Part shown: positions 47,571 to 58,352 of the stretch, one piece after another
Layout: each line of letters opens with the position of its first letter
How positions within the stretch are numbered: the first letter of the stretch is position 1
Assembly (NCBI GenBank): GCA_023014335.1
Contig: JAECYW010000004.1
Coordinates: forward strand, 1,736,001-1,800,000
Direction of reading: 5' to 3'
Source: Galerina marginata
Lineage: Eukaryota > Basidiomycota > Agaricomycetes > Agaricales > Galerinaceae
Length of the DNA stretch: 64,000 bases
Program-made: the position numbers and the translations under genes
The notes under the pieces: generated by a model
Database searches by the model: none
What the model was told of the DNA's origin: nothing
What the model saw: only the letters and a program-made list of their open reading frames with translations

Positions 47571-47728
47571 TGCAATGGTGATCGTCACTATCATTCCTTC
47601 AGACTGGACAGGCTGATCCGAGGAATTCTCATGTTGGGATCCTAATTGTGTGGGGTTCAGTCACTAGCTTTGGGAACCCAGGATAGATTCTACAAAACTT
47701 CCGCCCTCGACTACCCGTAGATTTGGGA

Positions 47729-49034
47729 CCAGGGCCAGGTGGATTAGATGAATTGACATGGCACAATAATAACCAGTAAGTAGTTTGAGTCGAACCGTTT
47801 GGATTGTTGATTTACTTGGTTTAATTCGAACACCAAAAAAAAATCTATAAAAATAAAGTCAAGTCCAAAATACAAGAATTACTAGCTAAATCTTTGAGGG
47901 TAGAGACGAAAAAGACCCAGACCATCTGGAGAAAATTGTTGAAATGCTGAGTCGAAATCAAAGATTATAAAGACATACCCGTCTTCCACCGACATTTCAT
48001 CCGACGATATTTCATCCGACCCGTCCGAATCGGAAGAATGTGGCGAGGATGGGATGCTTAATTCAATACCCCAGTCCCGAGAGAGATAATTCTCAAGACT
48101 TGCTTGGTATGATTGCAGAACCGAAGCTGGGAGAGTTGGATAGAAAGCTTCGTAAGTGCGACAAGGAGGCAGGCGTTGACTAAATAAGTGGGTAACGAGG
48201 TCATTCACTTGATGCTCTGCGCATTTGCGGCGGACTCGAGCATCTCTGATTTCATTTTGAATTAGTACGACCGATAGTTCGGATTCCCTGAGTCGGGATA
48301 GAAGCAGGTCCTCTTCGGACTTGAGAGTATCCAGCGCTAGTGTAGCCTGGTAGTAAGCTGTCTGTGGGGTATGCTCGCCACCGGAGTCAACAACATGGAG
48401 GAGGAATTGTGATTCACGGTCTTGTCGGAAAGTCACGCACTGCTGTGCTACGCATGTCATGGTCTTTACTTGGGAAAGAGCAATACGCTGCTTAGCCCTG
48501 AGTCGTTGTTCTTGTCGGTATTTTCCAATATCTACATCATGCTGAATGTTTCGTTAGTAAGAGAAAAGAAGAGCAGACGCAACACTCACCTGATCTTCTA
48601 GGGAGCAACGCCCAAGTGTTGACTTGATCTGGTCCGACGAATGGGTGGTCAGAATCTTGTCATCGGAAACGATATATCCTAGAGCTGGGTTTTGAAAGGC
48701 TTGTACGTTCGTTGCCTGTACGGTCGTTGACATGAACTCGAGGGTAGTACTGGCGTTAGAGTAGCGAATCAAGAGCGTTGGAGTAGCGAATCAAGATTGT
48801 GATTGCTCTGTTTAAAAGGCTGGCCGTCAAATGAAAGTCGCAATGATCATGGGAATTTATGACTTTATGCGTTCTTGCTAGCGGTGCCCGTCCCAGTCAG
48901 CGTCCATGCAGTGTTATTTGAAAAGCCCGAATACAATCCCGAGGACAGTGGTTCTCTCCACACAAACGGCATAAGAAAATCGACTCCAATTCATCACAAG
49001 GGCAGTGATTCTCGAATTGATGGCCACAAATGGC
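47729..49034 (-). repeat. right arm of the 1.3 kb inverted duplication
   Basis: Reverse complement of 39013-40352, nearly identical, lacking the extra 35 bp block present in the left arm. The high identity, including introns and untranslated flanks, indicates a recent duplication or gene conversion between arms. Confidence 0.92.
47885..48733 (-). CDS. uncharacterised three-exon gene in the inverted duplication, right copy
   Basis: Copy of 39348-40196 on the opposite strand. The longest translated exon (192-codon frame) and the first exon are identical residue for residue to the left copy. The same GT-AG junctions apply: introns mirror 39492-39539 and 40103-40156. The family signature CVTFRQDRESQFLLHVVDSG and the acidic Ser-rich tail are present. 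Both copies are open, so neither shows decay. Transcription of the two copies runs toward the interior of the inverted duplication. Confidence 0.7.
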
Positions 49035-49799
49035 ACCTGGAGTTTGAGTCTCATCAGATTCACGGGCTACTTATTCCAAGTGTGTTACAGGACCCGATGC
49101 TCTCGCAGTCGGATCCAACATTATAAGCTGGAAACGCATTCGGTAACTGCCAGTCAAGCAAACACACCTGGTTGCACAATTTTCGCTCATAATCGATGAG
49201 TACACTGTTGTCGAGCTAACACCTTCCCGCTTTTTCTAAGTGCCTATGTGGGAGATTCATGTTTAACCTTTCCAAGTGAGCCTGGACGGTAACCTTGACT
49301 CGCTTTGACCGAGTTCCCAGTCGAGTAGCATGCTTGCAAGATGAATCGCCTTGGTACACTTGGGAAGAAACCTTTCAACGACTGTGCTGCGTAAGACGAA
49401 AAGAGCTTACTGATTTAACTGTAACAACGAAAGCTTTGACCTCCACGAAATAGGTCGTTGGTCAGTGACACAAAAGCAGAGCAAGCATCAAATCAATACT
49501 GTACCGACAAGTTGAAAACCAACCGGCGGCGGACCGATTGTGGCGACCGACCGGCGACAGGCTCAAGTACTCTAGATCTCATCGATCATGATCAATTGCA
49601 ATTGGCACAGTCTCGAGTGCTGTTTCGTTGGCATTGACGTGAAATATTGAAAAACGCATCGCGCGGGTTTACTAACACAATAGGCCCGCTGGAATAATTC
49701 ATGGTCTTTTATAATGGTCGCTATGGGATGTCTATTGTCAAAAAATGGATTCTGGTATTTAAGGCCGCCAACTGGATGTTCACTCACCAAATAAGCACC

Positions 49800-50180
49800 A
49801 TGCCAAAAATTCCTTCGCCAAAAACTGCCGATCGCGCTACTGTACGATGGTCCGCTTTGAAGAATGTTCCTCGTCTTACTGTGCATGGAGAACTTACAGA
49901 CGTTGCGCGTTATTCTCGTTTGATATCATCGGTGCCGATGCCAAAGCTCTCTGCTGGATCTCTAGCCGTTCAACATGCCAGCAACTCTCGAATAATCCTC
50001 ACTTCATCAAGTTCGGCGCTTCTTGATCAAAACGCGAAGATACCAAAGCCCAGCAACGCAAATAAGGGGAGTTTGCTTTCTATCCTCGACTGGACAAGTG
50101 AAGACTTCACAACAATACGGGTAAACACAGCTTTGACCAGTGATAATTTCTCCAATGAACTCACGAGCGTCATTAATTAG
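49800..50180 (+). CDS. possible small hypothetical protein
   Basis: A 126-residue single-exon frame starting MPKIPSPKTADRATVRWSAL and ending SNELTSVIN. It is rich in Ser, Ala and Leu with no motif I recognise. The frame is open upstream to 49701. It could be chance or a gene fragment; no supporting neighbour or paralogue in the window. Confidence 0.25.
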   Translation: MPKIPSPKTADRATVRWSALKNVPRLTVHGELTDVARYSRLISSVPMPKLSAGSLAVQHASNSRIILTSSSSALLDQNAKIPKPSNANKGSLLSILDWTSEDFTTIRVNTALTSDNFSNELTSVIN

Positions 50181-50354
50181 GCATCAATTCATTTACTCGC
50201 AAAAGAGATGCTGGATATCTCCTCACCCTTAAAGGGCCAACAAGAGGCCAGATTACAGGAAGTAAGCAAGCAGGTGCGCAGTCGCAAGTTTTCGCCGCGC
50301 CCGGTAAACCTAATTTGGGATTCTTGAGGCTTCCACCAAGTATCCTGTGCTGTC

Positions 50355-50543
50355 TAAATATGACAATGATTGGGCAACAGTCGAATTTCTTAGGAGATAT
50401 CTCAAGAATTCCTCGACGAGGACAAAGAACCGGGATAATTGATTTACTTAAATAGTCACACGCTTTCCACAGTCACGACAAATTTGGCTTCTACATCAGG
50501 AAACTGTTCTCCCTTTTGAGTTTCAGAAATGGTGCCTGATTAC
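50355..50543 (+). repeat. dispersed repeat, copy 2
   Basis: Related to 34965-35073 in the same orientation, with a long insertion between the tgtctaaatatgac block and the ccacagtcacg...agaaatggtgcctgatt block. Confidence 0.5.
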
Positions 50544-50891
50544 AGCGCTTTCAGAGTGTAATGAGATTAGCGTCTTCTTTTGGGAGGCGACGATGTCCAG
50601 CAATTTCCTTTTTGAGTTCACGTCGTGACGTACGTCATTTGACACGCCGCCAAAAAATCCAACAGTCTGAAAGCACTGTAAATTCCCATGACCTTTAGGT
50701 CTTTGGATTTTAGGGGTTTGTCTCTCGCCGGTTTCAATTTGAAATTTCACTGACGAAAGCAGTAGCGCGAGTGTAGGGCCACGTGCTGAATGTGGTCATT
50801 TGGATTGGATTTTGAACTTGTTTTGTAGGCTATTGCTTGGCATAAATAGGACTCGAATCGCTTCATGGGCGGAACACCGACTCCGAGCACC

Positions 50892-51561
50892 ATGTCTTCT
50901 ACTTCTACTTCTCTGCGATATAAACCCAGTACTGTGTACCCCATTCCCTTCAGGACTCACGACCCTCCAGTATGCCGAGTGATATTCAATGAGACAGCTG
51001 ATAATAGTTTTGCACGTGAGGAAACTCCTAATGTTGGAGTTTCAGCTGCTCAAGGCCCTCCAAGTGCTCGTGGTTAGTGCTCGTAATTGGTATCTCAAGA
51101 TAGCGGAGTAATTCTAAGCAACAGGTTCCCATTTTTCCCAAACTATGACGATCTCCAAACCCAGTGGCCAAGTTGGTACGCCAGGGAGAGGTGGCTACAA
51201 CCTGAGGGTAACACTAGGTTGGACAGACTCTTCGTATATCGGACTTCAGGTAACCGTTTGTTTGACACCTAGTAATGGTATTGAACTTTGTCCTCGGCAG
51301 AAATTCGTCAAGGAACGCATACAACATTACACTAAGGAGAAATCCCTTATCAAAGGCCTCACAATAACCAAGCAAAACCCGGAGGTGATCCGACTAATTC
51401 AAAACGAGGTAAGGCCACTGCTGCTCCCCTTTCCCCTGCTTACACCGTCGGAGGCTGAGCAGCAGTTTGACATTCTTTCCGGATACGAAAACAATTGGCC
51501 GAGTAGGGACATGATTTCAACATATCTTAGCAATGCCTCCAAGGGAAGCGGGAAGTGCTAG
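50892..51561 (+). CDS. uncharacterised agaricomycete family with GYxLxxxLGW motif
   Basis: A four-exon gene. Exon 1 encodes MSSTSTSLRYKPSTVYPIPF and a Thr/Pro/Ser-rich leader to PPSAR. Splicing joins GSHFSQTMTISKPSGQ to the conserved domain GRGGYNLRVTLGWTDSSYIG, LQ / KFVKERIQHYTKEKSLIKGL, TITKQNPEVIRLIQNE / AEQQFDILSGYENNWPSRDM and ISTYLSNASKGSGKC. From memory, proteins with a GY-L-LGW start and an NYE-xxWPxxDM-type end form a large uncharacterised agaricomycete family; I know no function. Both ends of the domain are present, so the gene looks complete at about 180 residues. It lies near other lineage-specific families and repeats. Confidence 0.6.
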
Positions 51562-51686
51562 ATCTGTTAGGCGAAATTGAACCCACCATTGAATGTGTGC
51601 ATACTTAGACTCTCGAAAATAAAACATCAAATACGCGTTAATCATGTTAATTCATATTGGGAGAGAGGAGGCTTGAAACCTGAGGT

Positions 51687-53419
51687 CTAGTTAGTATCCA
51701 TGGGAATATGCACCGGAACCTCTGCTGTGGCTGCTTTCAGAACCTGAGATAAACAATGGAAGGGTTAAATCATTGCGAGCCCGCTAACTGAGCTGGTAGA
51801 GCTTACCTCTGGAACTTTGGGAATTAGTATTGGTGGTTGCCCTGAGAAGAACTTTCGTGTCTCGATTGCTATGTCATCGCCATAAACATTTTTGGGAAGC
51901 TTAGTCCTTGGGGTAGATGTGACGTCCACCTTGTGAGACTCAAGCAGCCGCACTAGAGGAGCACACCCTCGCCTGAGCGATCCAGAGACTTTGTACGGGC
52001 TGTAGTGACTATCGATATAATGGAAGACCTACAAATCCTTGAAGCAACTGAACTGACAAGATCCAGGGGGAAGACAAACCATGGTAACCTCTGGGTTTAG
52101 CCAGTGCCGGCGTATCCGTCGGGTGACTTTAGCAGTCAGATAGGTTTTCTCCGTTTCCGTCTCATCGGATGACATGTCGTCTGCTATAAAGACCGCGAAT
52201 AGTTGCTGTATTTGTTGCCACAACGCGAGGTGATTGGGATCGTTGACAATGGCTGGTTTAAGAAAGGCCTCTTCAATGATTTCGAACCTGCGCAGGAACA
52301 ACTAAAGGAGTCCACATGGGAAAGAAAAGAAAAGAACGATGAACCACCTACCAGCTTTTTGCGCTCTTTCCGTCGTACTCGAATGCTCCTGGTGTCTTTG
52401 GTGGTTTTGAGGTTGGCTGCAATTTCGTTATTTGTCATGGAATTTGTATTCTTCATTTTGTCGATCTTGCGGAGTGTTGTCAGCAGTTCGCTACGGTGGC
52501 TTGCTAGTTTATCGCTAATTATTTGAGGGAGATTCATAGCTTCCAGTTGGGTACTGATAAGATTGGGAGACATAGCATCATCACCTAACAGTTGTACCAG
52601 TTGAAGAAGCTGCTTCTCCTTTGCATAGTTGGTAAATTCCGTAGAGAGCAGCCGCACAACGCGTACATTCCAGGGGTGACTGACGGGCTTTGTCCAGAGT
52701 AGGAGTGGTTGTTCAACAGACGGACCAGGATGGCGAAAGGAAATATAGTCCTTCACTGTAACAGGATCGGGGCAGGGGGGAAGACTGGGCAAATTGAAAG
52801 CAGGGGGATGCCCGTTTACTTCCTCAGGTAAAGCGTCTGCACTATTGTCTATGAGCTTCTTGTGAACCAAGAAACGTCGAATCATGGCCTGATCAGACGC
52901 ATTCAAGTTAGCGCGGTCGTCTGATGAGCCCAACTGAATGCTCACGTGGAGAAGTTTCGTTTTGAACGATTTTGAACCTCGCTTAGGCAATGTTCGGCTA
53001 CGCAAGCGTGGATCTTTGTCATCGTCGCCCTCTTCCAAATCAGCTTCATAGGGGTCACCTCTTGAACATAACAGTAAGACCGACGCGCACGGTAACAAAG
53101 TCAGACAGCCTCACGAACCCAATAGGCCCACAACTACGATTTTGCTGGGGGTTTGGCTGCGGGCAAGGAAGAGAAGATGAGGGTATTTGTGGTATTGGTG
53201 GTCGAGGTTGAGAAGAAGGCTACAGCTCGTTAGCATCAGTCAGTGGATTGCGGGAACTGCGTGTAAAAGAACCTGGTCAACTGCAATCTGTGGGCTCGAA
53301 AACGGCGTGGTCCTCGGTCCGTGGGGGGCCCGTTTGAAGGGAAACGCCGGAGAGGCCTAATGGAGTGTTAATGCAGAGCAGCGTAAACAGTGAAGCGGAC
53401 TCACCCAATGTGAGGCCAT
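51687..53419 (-). CDS. uncharacterised agaricomycete 'MSSDE' family protein
   Basis: A multi-exon gene. The proposed start MASHW joins SPAFPFKRAPHGPRTTPFSS, a Pro/Gln-rich stretch (PSQPRPPIPQIPSSSLPCPQ), then GDPYEADLEEGDDDKDPRLR. The central helical region contains LHVSIQLGSSDDRANLNASD, QAMIRRFLVHKKLIDNSADA and ELLTTLRKIDKMKNTNSMTN, continues with VRRKERKKL / FEIIEEAFLKPAIVNDPNHL, then the signature FIADDMSSDETETEKTYLTA and VTRRIRRHWLNPEVTMVFHY. It ends with ETRKFFSGQPPILIPKVPE / VLKAATAEVPVHIPMDTN. I recall the 'GMSSDE..W R.P.L..... D' arrangement from many agaricomycete proteins of unknown role that are often near transposons. The spliced frame has no stop, so it appears intact. The 5' exon is the least certain. 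Confidence 0.6.
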
Positions 53420-54073
53420 ATGAACGGCTGTCTTCAAATTCTGGGAGGATGAGTAGGTACGTAGTATTTATAACGCTTTTGTTTTCAGTAATCCTTGTTT
53501 TCCATTCTTCGGAGACAATCAGACCGGAGCATCCGGAATCTCATTGTCAATGATCATGAACGCCACCGTTCCCACCAGATCTTTTATCGTCGTTCGTCTC
53601 GTAACGGACTTTAGTCCGAATGAGCGCCAGAGAATGAACTGTAATACTAATAGCTAATGCCAATGTGGCACTGGCATTCGCGCGTCAATCAATTTAGTGA
53701 ATATAAAATACTACATACAGATTTCAAGCAACTTAGTCGCTAAACAGGCAGTTGCAAGACTTTCTAGTGCTAGCTTCCCGCGCCAAGGGGAAGAACTATG
53801 TTCGTTGTTGGTGGTGATAAAGTGAGGAAGATTAGGGAGGAATTGCCGTTTCGAGATGAACAGGTCACATGATGTACGAAGACAAGGGAGTTCATTGTAT
53901 TTTTGATATTAGTATTTATACTTGACCTATTCAACTGGCTGATCAGCGCCGTCAAACCAAGGCGAACGTCTCAGAGCCAATTATCATTCGTATTTCTTGC
54001 TCCTGGGCATTCCCGCTATATTGACATACAAATCGATATAATCAGGTAACAAACATATCATCGGCCGACAGCG
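53420..54073. other. intergenic
   Basis: About 650 bp with no supported coding region; small frames on both strands only. Confidence 0.4.
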
Positions 54074-54346
54074 ATGACTTTCATCTGGCCAGAAAAGAGT
54101 ACCACCGTCCCGGTCGTCGTTATTCCTGGTCCGTACAAGCCAACCAACAACCACCTTCATGATTTCTTGCTGCCGCTAGTCCGTGAACTGGATGCGCTCT
54201 GTGACCATTGCATCGGCGATATTCAATCATGCCATTCAACCAACACTAATGGCCCGGCAACCACTGTTGTTGACAAGACGAAGATGGTGCAATCGGTCAA
54301 TACCACCTTTGACAGTAGTTGCGGAAGAAAGGACTCGGACCCGTAA
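54074..54346 (+). pseudogene. decayed Tnp2-like transposase fragment
   Basis: A 90-codon frame starting MTFIWPEKSTTVPVVVIPGP, followed by YKPTNNHLHDFLLPLVRELD. This resembles the IPGPxxPxx...F..PLVxEL segment of Tnp2/CACTA-type transposases (compare LIPGPREPLLGAVNHFMAPL in the intact gene at 27.6-31.0 kb). The expected downstream domain is missing and the frame ends soon after, so it is a fragment. Confidence 0.45.
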
Positions 54347-54619
54347 CTGGCATCCTCCTCGTCCCGAATTGGATTCTCTTAGAAAACACCGCTCCAGCAT
54401 GTATTCAGCACATTAACAGAAAATAACAGTTGAATTTGTAATATCGAGGGTGTACACATTCGTAATGTTAAGGCCCGAGCAGATCCTGCTGGGGTAGTCG
54501 GATTCCATGACGAGGCTGCGACCTTCCATCCACCCCTCCACCACTCGCGTCAAAGGCCGCTCTCAAGCGCCGTGATTCGCCTCGTTGGGCTTCCGAGCCT
54601 GACCACCACGTTGGTCTTG

Positions 54620-54710
54620 AACCAACCCCGCCATTTCGTTAAAAACGCTCTTATGAGCACTGCATTTCAACTCGCTTCTGAATCACTTCACACCCCGAGG
54701 TTGTGCAGAG
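54620..54710 (+). repeat. dispersed repeat, copy matching 38100-38185
   Basis: Carries gagcactgcatttcaactcg and the following cacacccc-gag motifs, in the opposite orientation to the 38.1 kb copy. Confidence 0.5.
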
Positions 54711-54999
54711 ATAGGAATGGTGGAAGATGTTGTCGGAGGTTATGCTTGAGGGGAGCAAGGCAGCGGCGAGGGCCAGAGTGAAAACGTGATGGAGGAGCGG
54801 GCGCCGCTGCAATTTGAGTCTTGACTTGGTTCGCCATGGCAAGTAAGAGCACGATGGCAACCCTCTCGCTTTTTTCTTCACAATTCCACTCTGAGTCTCG
54901 AGAACCATCGCCGGCACCTATCAGATCACGGATTTCAGATTACATCTAGGTACATAGCATGGAGAAATCGTGAAACCTTAAGCAGTATTGTAGATATCT

Positions 55000-56790
55000 C
55001 TATACATTGGCCGTATGTTGGTTGAGAAGCAAAGTTAGAACATAGATTAAGGGAAGATAAAGAAGGAGAAGCAGTGACACAAAAACACATAGAACATTCC
55101 GGGATGGGATTGACGAAATAATATGGCAACGCCTGGAGACCTTCAGCTTTGAGGATGTGAGTTAATAGGTAAGACAGAAAAAGTATGTACCCACATTTTT
55201 CCAGCCCCAAACCAAAAGACTTCCGCATGCCGAGCCAGCAGCAAGCATTTTATGATTAGACAATGCCTATGGTCAGTACTGCATTAGTGAAAGAGATCAT
55301 GGCTAAGTCGAAGTCTCCCTACATCAACAGACCGATATATATCTCGGGAAGCAATTGGTGACCTTGGAATGTTTTAGTTTTAAAACACATACCAGAATAA
55401 GTAGATCCTTGAAGGCGGTACACCAGGGCGCGAGTGGCGATATGATACATACAGACACCGCCAGACTCCCCTGCCACGACATGATCATTGCCTACGAAAA
55501 CGATGCCGAGCGTGACATTGGACTGAGGACGGATATTCTGTGGTATTGTGCCACAATGAACAAGTCCTGGTAACGAGAAGATCTCAATGCCATTGTAGAG
55601 ATTGGTAAACGCGAAGGCAGAATAGTCTTCATTAATAGCTGCTGAACCGCTGCGGTACCAGGCCCGGCGTCAATAATCCGATTGAACAATTTAATCAACA
55701 GACACACATTCTCCTGTTAATCGATATACTCCGTGCTAGCCTCCATGGTTTCAGATAGTATAATGCTCTAAGTAGGCTCCGTCAGAGCTGTAGGAAAAGT
55801 ATGACTGTTAAACGACTTACAGGATACTGCCCTGCCTGGCTGGATGGGAATCGACGAAAGAGAGCAAGACTTTGTCCTGATTAGGGAGAAAATGGACGGT
55901 ATGAAGGCATTTACCGTCAAGAATTGAAAGGGGAAGTGAAAAGGGAATGTCAAGCAGTGTGTGGTTTGCTTTTCGGGGGCCGGACGGTGTGTGAGGCATC
56001 AGAGACAGTGAAAAGACCACCGAAGTTGGCTTTAAGCCAGTGCTATGTGTGCCGACCTCCCAAAGTTGCAGGTCTTGGTCGCCCACTACAGCAACTATGG
56101 CTTTAAACGAAGCAATACTTTCGACTGGACCTTTGATAGATGTTTTGAAAGCAAGGGAATACGGAGAATAGAACAGACACTACACTTGTTGATTAGACAT
56201 GGTAACGAGGAGAGCGCAAGACATACTGATATCTGTGACGGACATATATAGGAAAAGACTGAAATACAGCCTTTTGCAATATAAGATGGAGCAGCGCTCC
56301 GATATAGCATGACAGAGCCGTCGGTGGACCCAGCCCAGAAAGTATCCCACCGCCAGGTCATGCTGGCCCAGGAGATAGCAGTAACATCTGCGCCTATGTT
56401 TATCGACTGCATGAGAACACCAGTTAACGAGTCCCAAATTTTTACTGCCCCGGAGCTACCTTCCTTGATCGTGAACAACTTGAAATTACTGTGATAGGGC
56501 AAAGCGTACCTCCAGTCAAAATCAGGCGTCCATCGGAAGGGATACATACAGCATAAATAGTCTCATCTAGACATGGTAAGGCTTTGTGCTTCGGGGAAAA
56601 CCAGAAGGCAGCTGGCGACGACATATAGTGGTACGTTGCACGAATCCTCGACCAAGGATATAAGAAGCTCAAGCAGCTTACGTATGCGACCAAGTTCCAG
56701 CCCGCGGTTAAATCGGGCCTGGAAGGGCACCTGAGTATAATCGACCGGCTTACCGCGGCCAGACTTGTTTATGACATGCTGGTCTTGCAT
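55000..56790 (-). CDS. WD40-repeat protein with C-terminal membrane helix
   Basis: Starts MQDQHVINKSGRGKPVDYTQ. After splicing, the blades read LDETIYAVCIPSDGRLILTG, GSSGAVKIWDSLTGVLMQSI, WDTFWAGSTDGSVMLYRSAA, VVGDQDLQLWEVGT, CLHTVHFLPNQDKVLLSFVD, LGIVFVGNDHVVAGESGGVC, and ALSNHKMLAAGSACGSLLVW. The GxxxxIW/LW endings identify WD40 repeats. A last exon reading LKVSRRCHIISSIPSRNVLC supplies one long hydrophobic helix (VFVSLLLLLYLPLIYVLTLL) and a short tail NQHTANV. The same layout, propeller then single C-terminal membrane helix, is seen at 40954-43115, so the two are probably members of one family. Some junctions between 55.3 and 56.3 kb are tentative. Confidence 0.6.
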
Positions 56791-57111
56791 CCCGATCTCT
56801 TCTTATGATTTCCAAATCTGTGAATGGGCAAAGTTCATGTGGCTTTCCAAATCTGTCAACAATGAAGACAAATGGATGAAGTGCGGCGGCGGATTTCTCT
56901 GCGGCTGATCATCTGTCTGACGACATTGGGCTTGTATTCTTTGACCACGATTTGGCTGCTTTTTCCCTTGGAAGCCGCCACTCGATTATCCGCATACTTG
57001 GTCTGGCGCTTCCAAATCTCATGAATCTGATCACCAGTGCACCGCCTTGACACGCGATAAATAAGGAAACTAATATAGGAAATCATCTTCGTCACTTCAC
57101 CTTCGAGACCA

Positions 57112-57993
57112 ATGAAGCGAAAGCCGGATGCCCTCCCTTTCACTGCTGGTGAAAGAGGTCCGAAGAATCCGAGGATTGAAGGACGTGTTTTTATGACAGT
57201 ACGTCTTTTAGTTCTTTATGTGCGTAACTAATCCTCATTTTGCAATAAAGGCTCTGAAGGAAATAACCGGGCAGATCTACCCCGACGCCACAGCTCTGGA
57301 GAAGTGTAAAGTACCAGCCCTTAAATCGTTATGTCTGACGTTTAAGCTTCCAACTCCAAAGAGCGGCGGGAATGGGGTGCGTCTTACCAGTGTTAAGAAA
57401 GATTACCTCGGCGCCATTGTGCAGCACATGCGCTTGTTATCGGTGAGACCATTCCCTCATTTTCGAAATAGTAATTTAAAGTAAAGTAACTCCAGGACGA
57501 GACTGTTGGTGTCAGCAGTGCCTCAGAAGCTCCGAAAATCGGCCTCCCAAGCGCCATGGAAGTTGATCCAGCTATAGCTATCCATCGGCAACGGTGGGTC
57601 TCGTCTACTTGTTGTGTCAAATACAGCGCTAAATGGACTTAATCCTAGATACACATCGGTAGAAGTCAGACTGTTCAAGAATGCAAGAGATTATCATGCC
57701 ATGTTCGAGTTCCAAAGACAAATTTTTTACCATCCAGACGTCGGAATTCGTCTACATGACCTGACCACAGAGTTCTCGTTAGACGGCGATTGCGAGGTGA
57801 GATACTGTACTTGACACCATTGTATCCTGAACCTCATTTCATGATGAAACCGGAAAACTTCTAGATTATTTACCCCCTGAATTTTAAACCCTTCCCTGTG
57901 CCAAACGGTGTATTGGATCCGTGTCTCATTCCCATGCTGGTTGGTACTCACAATTACGTTCGGATCACTCGAAAGTCAATCAGAAAGATTTGA
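57112..57993 (+). CDS. uncharacterised protein with SAP-like N-terminal region
   Basis: Five exons joined in frame. It starts MKRKPDALPFTAGERGPKNP, then VFMT / ALKEITGQIYPDATALEKCK and VPALKSLCLTFKLPTPKSGG, continuing VKKDYLGAIVQHMRLL. The L..LKxLCxxxxL...KKDYLxxI pattern resembles a SAP helix-hairpin DNA-binding motif, here with an inserted GGNGVRL loop. Later exons encode YTSVEVRLFKNARDYHAMFE, LHDLTTEFSLDGDCE / IIYPLNFKPFPVPNGVLDPC and LIPMLVGTHNYVRITRKSIR, ending KI. I do not recognise the C-terminal half. It starts about 320 bp from, and diverges from, the WD40 gene start at 56790, so the two could share control. Confidence 0.55.
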
Positions 57994-58136
57994 GATTTGA
58001 AGCACGTCCGAGTCACGGAGTCGGCTGATTTGACGTTGGACTTGTCCGGTGCTAATTAGAAATGACTAGTTCCTTGGAGCCTCATCTACTTCCTGATAAA
58101 TAGCCGTTAATGTCATTTGTTCTCTGATCCTCGACG

Positions 58137-58352
58137 ATGTCGACTAATTCCCGACCTTTTGAACCGTCATCTTCTAAGCCAGGACTAGGATATATTGTTG
58201 TTTCTCAACCTCAAACAGCCAAATTTCGAGCACTTGGACAGCGCTTCTGCCTCAGTGATCTCCCCGAAGGGTCAAACCTGGGCCTTCTTGAGAATTCTCC
58301 ACATCTCTCAGCTCGTAGAATTCATTCTACCCACATTTTCCTAGGGCGATAG
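58137..58352 (+). pseudogene. possible truncated relative of the inverted-duplication gene family
   Basis: A 71-codon frame starting MSTNSRPFEPSSSKPGLGYI. The MST start followed by a P-(A/G)-LGYIV block at similar spacing recalls exon 1 of the 39.3 and 48.7 kb genes. The frame stops at the edge of the AT-rich segment, as if cut by it. The relationship is weak and could be chance. Confidence 0.3.

Larger units (their letters stand above)
49035..50891. other. spacer with one weak open frame and a dispersed repeat
   Basis: About 1.9 kb between the right arm and the next gene. It contains the frame at 49800-50180 and a repeat at 50355-50543 (listed separately). Nothing else is recognised. Confidence 0.4.

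Noticed and set aside
39013..49034. Starship-like giant element
   Set aside because: Those carry a tyrosine recombinase captain gene at one end and are known from Pezizomycotina; no such gene is visible here and the unit is only 10 kb.
51770..51820. tRNA-like stretch (gctaactgagctggtagagc)
   Set aside because: It resembles an A box only; no acceptor stem, anticodon arm or T-loop consensus follows, and it lies in an intron of the MSSDE gene.
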